DNA of 14,575 nt from Dictyocoela muelleri. Its lineage: Eukaryota > Microsporidia. The notes beneath the pieces are model-generated. The model saw nothing but the letters and a program-made list of their open reading frames with translations. It was not told the origin of the DNA and ran no database searches. Location of the stretch: positions 1-14,575 of the forward strand of contig SDVU01000349.1 of NCBI GenBank assembly GCA_016256075.1, read 5' to 3'. Position 1 is the stretch's first letter, and each line of letters begins with the position of its first letter. Position numbers and translations under genes: made by a program. Positions 7,861 through 14,575 of this stretch are shown here, in pieces.

Positions 7861-8187
7861 TCTCTAAGGAGTTAGTCGATTTTTTCTTCTTTTTTAGAAA
7901 ATTCTATCTGTATGAAAAAAATTTATTTTCTCATTAAATAAAATCTAATTGCAAGTTATATATATTTATAGTCTTAATAAATTTTTTTAGTCGAAATTTT
8001 GAAGTTTTTTTTATTTTTCTGTTTTGCAATTTTTTTTAAAACTTCTATATTTAGCCGATAAAAATTTATTAAAACTATAACTATATATAACTTGCGTTTT
8101 CGCTTTTTTAAATGAAAATTACAAATTTTCCTCTTACAGATGGCGATTTTTTGAAAAAAAGGGGCGGTTTCTTAATCTCCGGAGACT
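7861..8187. mobile_element. Foldback (MITE-like) element with about 110-bp arms
   Basis: The two arms are imperfect reverse complements. Best-conserved cores are GCAAGTTATATATATTTATAG (left, about 7952) and its inverted partner CTATAACTATATATAACTTGC (right, about 8076-8096), with ATCTGTA (7906) facing TTACAGAT (8134-8141) further out, and TCTCTAAGGAG (7861-7871) facing CTCCGGAGA (8177-8185) at the tips. The loop between arms is only about 40-60 bp. There is no coding content. No convincing target duplication was found, and the tips could lie a few bases further out. Confidence 0.65.
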
Positions 8188-8229
8188 AAAAATTCAATAC
8201 AAATTTATCTTGGCGTGTTATCCGTCTAA

Positions 8230-9110
8230 AAAAAATAGAAGAGTATTGTCGTACATGTCTAGTATTAATTACTTAATTCTTTCCTGATTTCTTCGCTTTT
8301 AACACTATGTTAATTTGCCAAAACAGTTTCTGCGTATCCTATTAAATTTTATTATGTTATTTGTGTGTGTACAATCAGGATCCTTAAAATCTATAAATGG
8401 TTTACAACCCTATATCTACTCTCTAATTTTAAGATGATGATGATAGGATGTATTTAAATTTTTACAAAATATCATTAAAATTTTTTCTTATTCAATAACT
8501 GAAGTGAGTGTATTTGGTTGTCTATTATCTACTCTTCTTACTAAAATGTTATTTTAATAGGCGTATGAGCAATAATCCTAAAAACTACAGTATATATATC
8601 TATATATCTGTAATTGTATAGATTCATAATTCTTTTTGCTTTTATTAGACAGTTATATATGCATCACACACTTATTATATCTAGAGAAAAGAATTTCACT
8701 ACTATTAATTTTTCGTAATTGTTTACGTAAAAAATATTAACATTTGAAATTTTTATATTTGAAACATTATTAATTAATATAAAAAATGTCGACTACATCC
8801 ATAGCTGCTAACCCGAAGAGCTGACTCATACCTTGAAGCAGTGATCTTCAGTTCTTAGTATTTAAAATATGAGTCACTTTATATAGTAGAATCCCTGCTT
8901 TATACATGATCTTCATTTTATCAACGACTCAGCAAGTAAGGTAATTGTAAGTTTTCATAATTTTTATTTTAAACTACTTTTTTGGCGTGATACATCGCCA
9001 CAATCATTTACACACTTAAGAGAATCTCCTCTGATATATTGTCATATTATACCAAGTCTTAACAGCTATTATCACTTAGGAACAACTGTATATTACTACT
9101 TAATTTCTAT
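8230..9110 (-). pseudogene. Merlin/IS1595-type transposase fossil (D), heavily decayed
   Basis: Minus-strand blocks in family order. Near 9025-8990, SLKCVNDCGDVSRQKSS resembles the N-terminal zinc-binding region. 8916-8770 is a 49-codon frame starting MKIMYKAGILLYKVTHILN, with one in-frame TGA and then LLQGMSQLFGLAAMDVVDIF, which fits the helix-turn-helix that precedes the catalytic core. Around 8725-8690, EKLIVVK stands where the first Asp block belongs. VFRIIAHTPIKITF and VDNRQPNTLTSVIE (about 8590-8500) match the WVFG...DR..TL..II region. PFIDFKDPDCTHTNNIIKFN (about 8405-8345) matches FVDP.TG.HTNNIE.FW, with Ile where the catalytic Glu belongs. Stops and frameshifts are frequent. No TIRs could be found, so element limits are unknown. 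It is the most diverged of the four. Confidence 0.65.
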
Positions 9111-9792
9111 GGTTTTGTTCGAAAAATGTCATTCACCTATTATTTATTGTAGAACCCCAGATTGGCAAAGACTCCGATTGACACCAATCAAAGATCTAAC
9201 CCTACACTTTTGTCAACACCCACCTATAATAAGCCCTAACACAAATACTTCAACCTAGTCGCCCGTTTACTAAAATTAGCCTAATGTAGTCGCATTTTCG
9301 CCACTTTCTGACAATCAGCAGTTTTTTTATTCAATTAAAACAAAATAAATTTTTAAATAGTCCAAAATTTAAAACGTTTGTAAATCTATTAAATAAGTTA
9401 TTAATTGGCATTTACTAACTATTTAAAAGAAAAGAGAATTTAAAAGTCACTAAAATATAAATGATTTTTTTTAAATAAAACATATTAATTTCCTAATCGA
9501 AAAAATTAAAATATTTTAATTTTTAAGTTTTTAATATTTTATTTTTTTAGTCTTTCATCCCCCTTTTCCATAATTATATTTTGTTGATTTCAATCCAAAA
9601 GCGTTAGAAAACAACTCCTCGAAAAGTATGTGAGAATTTTTTGTAACTGACCCTTATAAATTTTAGAAGTAATTAAGGAGTGTGAATTTTTAATTTTTTT
9701 ATGCAAGTCTTAATGTAAAGATGAATTTATGAAAAGTTTTTAGTTCCCGATCTGGCTTGGGATATGATTTGCGACGACATTTATAATATAGA
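9111..9792. other. Unassigned; relatively GC-rich patch at 9150-9330
   Basis: 9150-9330 is less A+T-rich than its surroundings and C-rich on this strand, with words such as TAACCCTACAC and AGCCCTAACAC and a small hairpin GATTG-ACAC-CAATC at 9178-9191. It may be the upstream end of the element carrying transposase D, but no inverted partner was found on the other side. 9340-9700 is A+T-rich with nothing I can assign. Confidence 0.4.
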
Positions 9793-9868
9793 TACGTCAG
9801 CAGAATCGAACCACTATACTTAAATATGCATTCAAAAGTGTTAAATTCCGATATTCTTGCTAAACTAA
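9793..9868 (-). repeat. tRNA-like repeat, second type, copy 1
   Basis: On the minus strand TTTAACACTTTTGAATGCAT, TTTAAGTATAGTGGTTCGAT and TCTGCTGACGTA follow one another. This matches the window-end copy (14503-14575) almost base for base from TTAACAC to CTGACGT. B-box GGTTCGATTCT lies at 9812-9802. The A-box side is eroded. It shares the general B-box and TGA(C/T)G end with the SINE-like repeats at 6291-7312 but differs in the anticodon-arm region, so it is a different subfamily. Confidence 0.75.
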
Positions 9869-10502
9869 TTTTATTTAACATTTATTTTTGTTAATATTAC
9901 ATTAAAAGCATGCAATACGAGAAATAATATTATTTACTATTTAATTACAAAATTGTCTTTATACTGCGATTTTTAGATATCAAGACATTTAATTTTCTTA
10001 TAACGTTTTAAATAGAATTATATAGAGTTTCTGTCGAACTTCAGTATTCATTCGTGATTTTCTCTTTTATTATACATTTATAACCCCAAAAATTTTTTTG
10101 TATACGTTACACTTTTATATAAATCATAATGGTATAAAATATTTTAATCTTCTTTCAAGTGTTTTTAATATTTAAAAATGGCTCTAGTTAGGTTTTATCT
10201 TTACTTTATAGATGTAAAATTTTAAAAAGACGACATAAAACCTAACATACTCCGTATTTTTATATAAATATACTTAAATCGCCGATTTTATTTATATTAG
10301 TTCTTTCAAGTAATGATAACTTACAAACAAAAAAATAGATCGAAAAAGAAGCTCCTTATGATGCCATTAAATTCATATTAATCACGTATATTGTTTTATA
10401 AAGTATTATAAAAAAATTAAAAAGCACTTAAATTACCATAGGTTACGATTTTTTTAAAAGAATAGTATAAAAAGAATCTCTTTCTATTGATGATTGTTTA
10501 TT
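9869..10502. other. Unassigned A+T-rich stretch with one inverted repeat
   Basis: There is no recognised gene. A perfect 12-bp inverted repeat, GTTAGGTTTTAT (10187-10198) and ATAAAACCTAAC (10235-10246), spans a 36-bp spacer that contains a 15-codon ATG frame; it could be a small hairpin or the tips of a tiny relic. Nothing else found. Confidence 0.45.
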
Positions 10503-10730
10503 ATGTCGAAGTATTTTGATTATATTTCTAGATTTATAGATTCGCTACAAATATTTCGAGATAATTTTATAAAAATGATAATTGAAAATACTTTTGAGAA
10601 AAATAAACTTTTAAATCCGCGTAATTATAATTGAGATGTGATAAAATTTTTAGAATGGGTAGATGTATTATTTATAATAAATTTACCTTCTAATTTCTGC
10701 CAAATCTCTGGATTAAAAGATATATTTTGA
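10503..10730 (+). pseudogene. Unrecognised open frame split by one TGA
   Basis: ATG at 10503 opens 43 codons beginning MSKYFDYISRFIDSLQIF, stops at TGA 10632-10634, and the same frame then stays open for 31 codons (DVIKFLEWVDVLFIINLPSN onward) to TGA at 10728-10730. Composition is protein-like, with aromatic and charged residues. I recognise no domain. Both stops are TGA where Trp would fit, but TGG is used for Trp in the same frame and TAA/TGA both act as stops elsewhere, so a recoded TGA is not supported. Probably a decayed gene or transposon fragment, or chance. Confidence 0.3.
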
Positions 10731-10803
10731 GAGTAATAATATAATAAAGAAAATAAGACATTTTTCGTTTTATAATATAAATTAATTTTCTCTTACCATT
10801 TAG

Positions 10804-11100
10804 CCTTACAGATCCTCTTATAAAAATATTGTAAACTATGCAATAAAACATTAGCAAAGATAAATAAAATTTTGTTTATATCTTATTATTAACGCATTCT
10901 GCAATCAGTTATTAATACGGGCCCTTATTATTTGTTTAGTAAATTTTTAGCTATGCCTAAAATCTACAAAACTCGGTAATTCGGGTTATATTAGAATCTT
11001 ATCTCGTATTTGTAATAAAAGATAATACAAAATTTTATTTATCTTCGCTAATGCTTTTTTGCGTAGTTTACAATATTATTATAAAAGATGATATGTAAGG
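10804..11100. mobile_element. 297-bp MITE with about 90-bp TIRs
   Basis: The left arm, 10804-10893, starts CCTTACA and contains ATATTGTAAACTATGCAATA, ACATTAGC and AAGATAAATAAAATTTTGT. The right arm, 11007-11100, is its reverse complement with about one difference in eight to ten bases and ends TGTAAGG. The middle (10894-11006) is unique, with GGGCCC at 10919-10924 and a few GC-richer words but no frame. A partial third copy of the arm lies at about 11430-11475. The element is non-autonomous; no local transposase has matching ends. No clear target duplication. Confidence 0.85.
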
Positions 11101-12168
11101 AAGAATTCTTATATATTTAATTTATGATATTTATTACTGTAAAAGTTAACCGTGGCCAATATGAAATAAACAAAGGCTATTAAAAAGTTTAAAGCGACTC
11201 AAAAAACTATTAAATAAAGTATGTGTTGTATATATGTTTATAATTTTGGAATCGAGATTTCCAGGAAAAAATAGTTTTTTATTTAACGAAATTTCTTAAT
11301 TTAGAACATATAATATACCTAACATATTTTAAAAGAAAAAGTCATTTTAAGCTCTTATTGTTTTCGTTTATTCCATATGGGTATACATTTACATATAAAT
11401 TGCATAATTTAAACATATAAGTATTCTTCTTTATATATACCCTCTAAAAAATGTTGTAAACTACGCAATATGACCATGGCGCGTTAAAATAAAAATAACT
11501 CTATAAGTATTATATACATGTTGTAAAAATCAGTCTTCATTATAAACTCAATAATATCGGCTTATTATTATTGATCTCTTTAACATGTATCTACGATTTT
11601 CTAAAAAATATTTTAAATTGGCTTGATATGGTCATATATAGTAGTTTTTAATATTTTGAGAAGTGGGTGCGTAAGGAAAGTTTATACAATTTTTTTATAT
11701 TTTTTATTATTTAGTACTGAAATAAAGTTTTCTATTACATATAAGTATTTAAATTTAAGGTTTATGCGTAACCCTACTAGCTAGAAATATATATATACCT
11801 TTTTTCTCATTTTTACTTCTTGAACCTATGAAAAAATTGTAAAAATTTGCAGAATAATTTATAAATGAAAATTAATAGTTTTTTAAAAAAATTGTTTACT
11901 GTAATCGCGAATTGTTTGGGATTTTCGAAAAAGTAATATAATCAGTTTCTTTTTAATTAGTTTAAAAAATGAGATATATTTCTATAAAACCTCTTACAAA
12001 CCACATAAATAAAATAAAAAACGGCACAGAGCTCCAACTGATCTAGACTTAGGACCGTGAAAAGGTTGCCAAGAAAATGATAAAAAGTATGCTTTTTAAA
12101 TGATATATAGGTGATATTCGTCGATGTCGAGTCTTTAGAATATAACCTTCGTATATTTATATTTTATG
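11101..12168. other. Unassigned stretch with a stray MITE end
   Basis: No gene recognised. At 11430-11475, TACCCTCTAAAAAATGTTGT followed by AAACTACGCAA repeats the arm of the 10804-11100 element in plus orientation, without an inverted partner. Around 11240-11400 short frames such as ESRFPGKNSFLFNEI and PYGYTFTYKLHNLN look mildly protein-like but match nothing I know. The remainder is A+T-rich. Confidence 0.45.
12077..12140 (+). repeat. Dispersed repeat, copy 1 (partner 14350-14412)
   Basis: AAAATGATAAAAAGTATGCT, TTTTAAATGAT and GTCGAGTCTTTAGAAT recur in the same order and spacing at about 14352-14418 (AAAATGATAAAAAAAATATG, AAATGATC, ATCGAGTCTTTAAAAT). The pair brackets the inverted-repeat element at 12226-12795 and Merlin B. 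Purpose and family unknown. Confidence 0.55.
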
Positions 12169-12235
12169 AAAAGAACTTTTAATAAAAAAATAAATATATT
12201 TTCTTATTATATAATGAATTGCCGCTATTATCAGG
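12169..12235 (+). repeat. Direct repeat flanking the 12226-12795 element, left copy
   Basis: AAAAGAACTTTTAATAAAAA and TATTTTCTTATTATATAA here correspond to AAAAGATATTTTAACAAAAA and TATTTTCTTACTATAAAC at 12797-12866, with ATTATCA following in both. The length (about 67 bp) is far too long for a target-site duplication, so it is either a tandem duplication split by an insertion or part of a larger compound repeat. Confidence 0.55.
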
Positions 12236-12795
12236 CTGGGTTCAAAAATCAACTCAGGTGATTTTATGACGAAAAATCACCTGAGAATTTTAATCATAAA
12301 AAATATAATTTTAACAAATAGATTTTTTAATTGAGCTGCTAGTTATGTGTAATTTTGTCTTTTAAAAAAACTTACAAAATAATAAGTGCTAAATATTTAT
12401 ATTATTCACTTAAGTCTATTATCTTTCTTGTAATTACTCTATAATGTGATACAAATGTAATTATTGTCATGCGAAAGATTGCCTTTTTTAACGAAACCTG
12501 TAAAATATGAAAGATTGACTTCTGTTTGTTTTTATATATTCTTAAAATAACATAAATTGCTTTTGTACTACATTCTAGAGAGCCAACAATAAAAAATTTA
12601 GATCCAAATGAATACTAGAAATATAAGCACTATTATTTTGTAAATTTTTTTAAAATTTAAAATTACACATAAATAGCAGCTCTATTAAAAATTCTATAGG
12701 TTTAAATTATTTTTTTTATATTTTTAAAATTCTCGGGTGATTTTTAGACAAAAAATACAACTGAGATGATTTTTTAAATCAAAATGATATTCTAG
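12226..12795. mobile_element. 570-bp inverted-repeat element with about 160-bp arms
   Basis: The left arm 12226-12392 and right arm 12622-12795 are reverse complements. Clear anchors: AATCACC(T/C)GAGAATTTTA in both, GAGCTGCTA(G/T)TTATGTGTAA in both, TTACAAAATAATA(A)GTGCT at the inner edge, and CTATTATCA facing TGATATTCTAG at the tips. The interior (12393-12621) has no frame. It is a non-autonomous DNA element whose mobiliser is not visible here. Direct repeats at 12169-12235 and 12797-12866 lie on both sides. Confidence 0.8.
12253..12285. repeat. 13-bp perfect hairpin inside the left arm
   Basis: CTCAGGTGATTTT (12253-12265), a 7-base loop, AAAATCACCTGAG (12273-12285). The corresponding place in the right arm (about 12735-12768) keeps a degraded form (CTCGGGTGATTTT...CTGAGATGATTTTT), so the hairpin belongs to the element's terminal structure and may be a protein-binding palindrome. 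Confidence 0.85.
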
Positions 12796-12796
12796 G

Positions 12797-12866
12797 AAAA
12801 GATATTTTAACAAAAAAATAAAAATATTTTCTTACTATAAACTGAAATTCTGAAATTATCACGACA
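12797..12866 (+). repeat. Direct repeat flanking the 12226-12795 element, right copy
   Basis: Partner of 12169-12235, same orientation, roughly four fifths identical by eye. It begins immediately outside the right arm. Confidence 0.55.
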
Positions 12867-12993
12867 ATATCTTTTAAAAAACAAATTTTTGATCATTTTT
12901 TATCATCCTATTGTTGTCCATTGAGGTAAATAAAAATAAAAAACAATAGAATACCACCTTTTAAGTTTATTTTAAACAGATCTTTCAGACCCA

Positions 12994-13001
12994 TAATATT
13001 C
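12994..13001. repeat. Target-site duplication of Merlin B, left
   Basis: TAATATTC here and AAATATTC at 14152-14159, directly outside the two TIRs, match at seven of eight positions. Eight bp is a known duplication size for Merlin transposition. Confidence 0.75.
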
Positions 13002-13025
13002 GGATCAAGTAAATTATTCCCCCTG
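13002..13025 (+). repeat. Left terminal inverted repeat of Merlin B
   Basis: GGATCAAGTAAATTATTCCC followed by CCTG; pairs with 14127-14151. It would be the transposase recognition and cleavage site. Short frames crossing either TIR both spell DNLLDPNI or NNLLDPNI, which is only the TIR read as protein. Confidence 0.9.
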
Positions 13026-13165
13026 AAGAGATCAATTAAATTATCTTCTTTGAAAAATATCGAGTCAATTATCTTCCTCTTAGAAAGATTAAGTAAAATA
13101 CATTTCACCGTTTCTGTTGGTAAGATAATTTTAACAATACAATAAAAAAATACTTAATATTTTTA

Positions 13166-14075
13166 TTAATTGTCCACTTTTAGTAATTTCAAAATATTTT
13201 CAAATTCTCGCTCTCTGTTTAGACTTTTTCGATTGAATTCATTGTGATATTCGCCTAGCTTTGCTGACCTGACTCCTTTCATTTCCTTTATTTTAAGTTT
13301 TTGCACATTTAAAAAAGATTTGATGTGCTGCGTATGTACTCCCGTTTCTGGGTTGACAAAATTTAGCTTATGGTCTACTGTGAAATGATCAAGCCCTGTT
13401 TGGTTTGTGAGTTCTCTATACCCAGCCTACATGTCATAATGAATAATTGTCTCTGGTCTACAAACTCTACGAATGATAGGCAATAGTTTTGTAGCAGATC
13501 TATCAGTCACTATTTGCATATACCCTACCAATGAGAATTTACTGGTGTTTACAATGCCGAAAACCCATACCTGTGCACGAGGGAGGCGGCCTCTATTATG
13601 TTTCATTTTATGAACAAACATAGATTTATCAATTTGGCATATTATTCTCGGTCCTCCTAGTCGAAGTGTTCTATTTCTAAATACTTTGTAACACAGTACG
13701 CAGTAAATCATATATTTTAATAAGTGTCGGTTTTAATACCGAAAAGTCTTTACACACATCCGCTATGTTTTTTGACGAAGACCAGCAGTAAATAAAAAGA
13801 AACATATATTACAAAGACAATCTAAAATTAGCAAATATTGATCATTGTCTAATAGATATAGTGTTTTTATAATCACCACAATGATAATTATTACACACCC
13901 ACGCCTGACCATCAATGTGTTCTGTTATTTCTTTTAAACCCATATCTTTTTTGCAGCTAGAAATCGACTCTTTAGAACGTAAATCTCCCAATACAAGAAG
14001 TTTACGTATAACATTTGTTTTTGATGCTGTCATCATTATCAAAACGACAGTTTCGAAAATCTTTTCTCTTTTCAT
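13166..14075 (-). pseudogene. Merlin transposase fossil (B)
   Basis: Product: a DDE cut-and-paste transposase acting on the TIRs around it. The N-terminal frame (14075-13842, 77 codons from ATG) carries the zinc-binding pattern SSC and WVCNNYHCGDYK, then KNTISIRQ before a stop. A second frame (about 13790-13677) gives SSKNIADVCKDFSVLK, the helix-turn-helix. The third frame (13711-13166) holds the core: RLGGPRIICQIDKSMF with the first Asp at 13628-13630; NRGRLPRAQVWVFGIV; DRSATKLLPIIRRV; IIHYDM with the second Asp at 13433-13435; an in-frame TAG at 13427-13429 where the family has Trp; then AGYREL, FTVDHKLNFVNPETGVHTQH and a basic C-terminus to TAA at 13166-13168. Family members usually read HTQxIE: here the catalytic Glu is Lys (AAA, 13319-13321), and Glu after the first Asp is also Lys. 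At least two frameshifts, one stop and a lost catalytic residue make it inactive. Overall length matches a full transposase of about 300 residues. Confidence 0.93.
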
Positions 14076-14103
14076 TTTGTAGGGTTAATAAAAATATTTT
14101 TTT

Positions 14104-14149
14104 ATCAAGTAAATTATCTCCCTTAACAGGGGGAGATAATTTACTTGAT
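14104..14149. repeat. Perfect 19-bp palindrome at the right end of Merlin B
   Basis: ATCAAGTAAATTATCTCCC (14104-14122), an 8-base spacer, then its exact reverse complement GGGAGATAATTTACTTGAT (14131-14149). The right half is the right TIR; the left half is an inverted second copy just inside it. The two halves match each other better than the two TIRs of the element do. As RNA or single-stranded DNA it would form a strong hairpin. Confidence 0.95.
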
Positions 14150-14151
14150 CC
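14127..14151 (-). repeat. Right terminal inverted repeat of Merlin B
   Basis: Reverse complement of the left TIR with one substitution and one extra base. The target duplication AAATATTC follows at 14152-14159. Confidence 0.9.
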
Positions 14152-14159
14152 AAATATTC

Positions 14160-14502
14160 CATGTGATATCAAATTATTGGAGAAAATATATAGCGTCTTT
14201 TATTAATATTAATATAAAAATTTAATTAAGTATCATTTTATTTATTTTTTTATGGGCTTCATCATGAATATAAAAATAAAAAATAGTTATGTCGACAAAA
14301 CTTTTTTTACCTCCACGGACCTATTATTATACCCAAATAAGTAATCAAAAAATGATAAAAAAAATATGCTTTTGAAATGATCTCGCCGATTTTAATGAAA
14401 ATCGAGTCTTTAAAATTTTTTCGTTCTTAAAAGGGAAATATACACGACAAAAAATCAAAAATTTTTTGACGTTCATATTTTTTTTTTCATAAAAAAATTA
14501 AA
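14160..14502. other. A+T-rich stretch with the second dispersed-repeat copy
   Basis: Apart from the repeat at about 14350-14412 (partner of 12077-12140) there is no frame or structure I can support. Confidence 0.45.
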
Positions 14503-14575
14503 GGCCAGATAGCTCAGTGGTTAACACTCTTGAATGTAAAATTTAAGTATCGTGGTTCGAATCCCGCTGACGTCA
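14503..14575 (+). repeat. tRNA-like repeat, second type, copy 2 (cut by window end)
   Basis: GGCCAGAT, then an excellent A-box AGCTCAGTGGTTA (14511-14523), an anticodon-arm-like segment (CTTGAAT and ATTTAAG around GTAAA, 14529-14547), a consensus B-box GGTTCGAATCC (14554-14564) and CTGACGTCA to the last base. The first bases do not pair with the last (GGCCAGA against TGACGTC), and the D-arm and T-arm pair poorly, so it is unlikely to be a working tRNA gene. The close partner at 9793-9868 supports a dispersed tRNA-derived repeat. The polymerase III promoter boxes look intact, so transcription is possible. The tail lies outside the window. Confidence 0.72.

Larger units (their letters stand above)
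13002..14151 (-). mobile_element. Merlin DNA transposon B, 1.15 kb, inactive
   Basis: The left TIR 13002-13025 starts GGATCAAGTAAATTATTCCC. The right TIR 14127-14151, on the other strand, starts GGATCAAGTAAATTATCTCC. Both go on to CCCTG, with one substitution and one single-base gap. A near-perfect 8-bp target duplication flanks the element. One broken transposase fills the inside on the minus strand (14075-13166). The left subterminal region has a second, looser copy of the TIR word (ATCAATTAAATTATCTTC, 13032-13049); the right one has an inverted copy (14104-14122). Well-preserved ends beside a broken gene suggest that this copy may still have been recognisable to a transposase in trans after its own gene failed. 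Confidence 0.9.

Noticed and set aside
9205-9242. Interstitial telomere-like sequence (ACCCTA and CCCTAA words).
   Set aside because: Only isolated words without a tandem period; not a telomere repeat array.
9699-9881. A 60-codon minus-strand frame.
   Set aside because: It runs across the tRNA-like repeat at 9793-9868 and has no recognisable domain; a chance opening.
10503-10730. TGA read as tryptophan (a variant genetic code).
   Set aside because: TGG is used for Trp in the same frame and in the Merlin fossils, which contain TAA, TAG and TGA as breaks; decay explains the stops better.
12908-14206. Two short frames, 12908-13108 (-) and 14015-14206 (+), sharing the peptide NLLDPNI.
   Set aside because: The shared peptide is just the Merlin B terminal inverted repeat translated in outward-facing frames; neither frame is a gene.
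14503-14575. A functional tRNA gene.
   Set aside because: The promoter boxes fit, but acceptor, D and T stems do not pair and a near-identical sequence occurs at 9793-9868 in decayed form.

Overview
The window is about 14.6 kb of very A+T-rich eukaryotic DNA (by eye well over three quarters A+T). I see no intact protein-coding gene, no functional tRNA or rRNA gene, no CRISPR array and no bacterial-style operon. Almost everything recognisable is a decayed DNA transposon, a non-autonomous inverted-repeat element, a tRNA-derived repeat or a minisatellite. The host is not proven. Several divergent Merlin/IS1595-type transposases in a gene-poor, A+T-rich background fit a large-genome microsporidian, which I infer at moderate to low confidence; an A+T-rich invertebrate would also fit.

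Layout. 83-236 is a 22-bp minisatellite with phased A tracts. 1010-2290 holds an A+T-rich arm followed by a minus-strand Merlin transposase fossil (C). 2607-3704 is a nearly complete Merlin-type element (A) on the plus strand, with terminal inverted repeats (TIRs) and a probable 8-bp target duplication. 4230-4975 is a palindromic non-autonomous element sharing its ends, and a piece of its interior, with C; another arm of that family lies at 5925-6085. 6291-7312 is a 1-kb inverted structure made of three copies of a tRNA-like repeat whose tail ends in an unusually GC-rich 18-bp satellite. 7861-8187 is a small foldback element. 8230-9110 is a third Merlin-type transposase fossil (D), minus strand. 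9793-9868 is a tRNA-like repeat of a second type. 10804-11100 and 12226-12795 are two more inverted-repeat elements. 13002-14151 is the clearest unit: a 1.15-kb Merlin element (B) with TIRs starting GGATCAAG, an 8-bp target duplication (7 of 8 bases match) and a frameshifted transposase. The window ends in a tRNA-like repeat, 14503-14575, cut by the window edge.

How the parts relate. The Merlin-type transposases would have mobilised their own copies and any short element carrying matching TIRs. The 4230-4975 element looks like such a dependent of family C. All four transposases carry stops or frameshifts and at least three have lost catalytic residues, so no local copy can supply activity. 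The tRNA-like repeats would have depended on a retrotransposon not present here.
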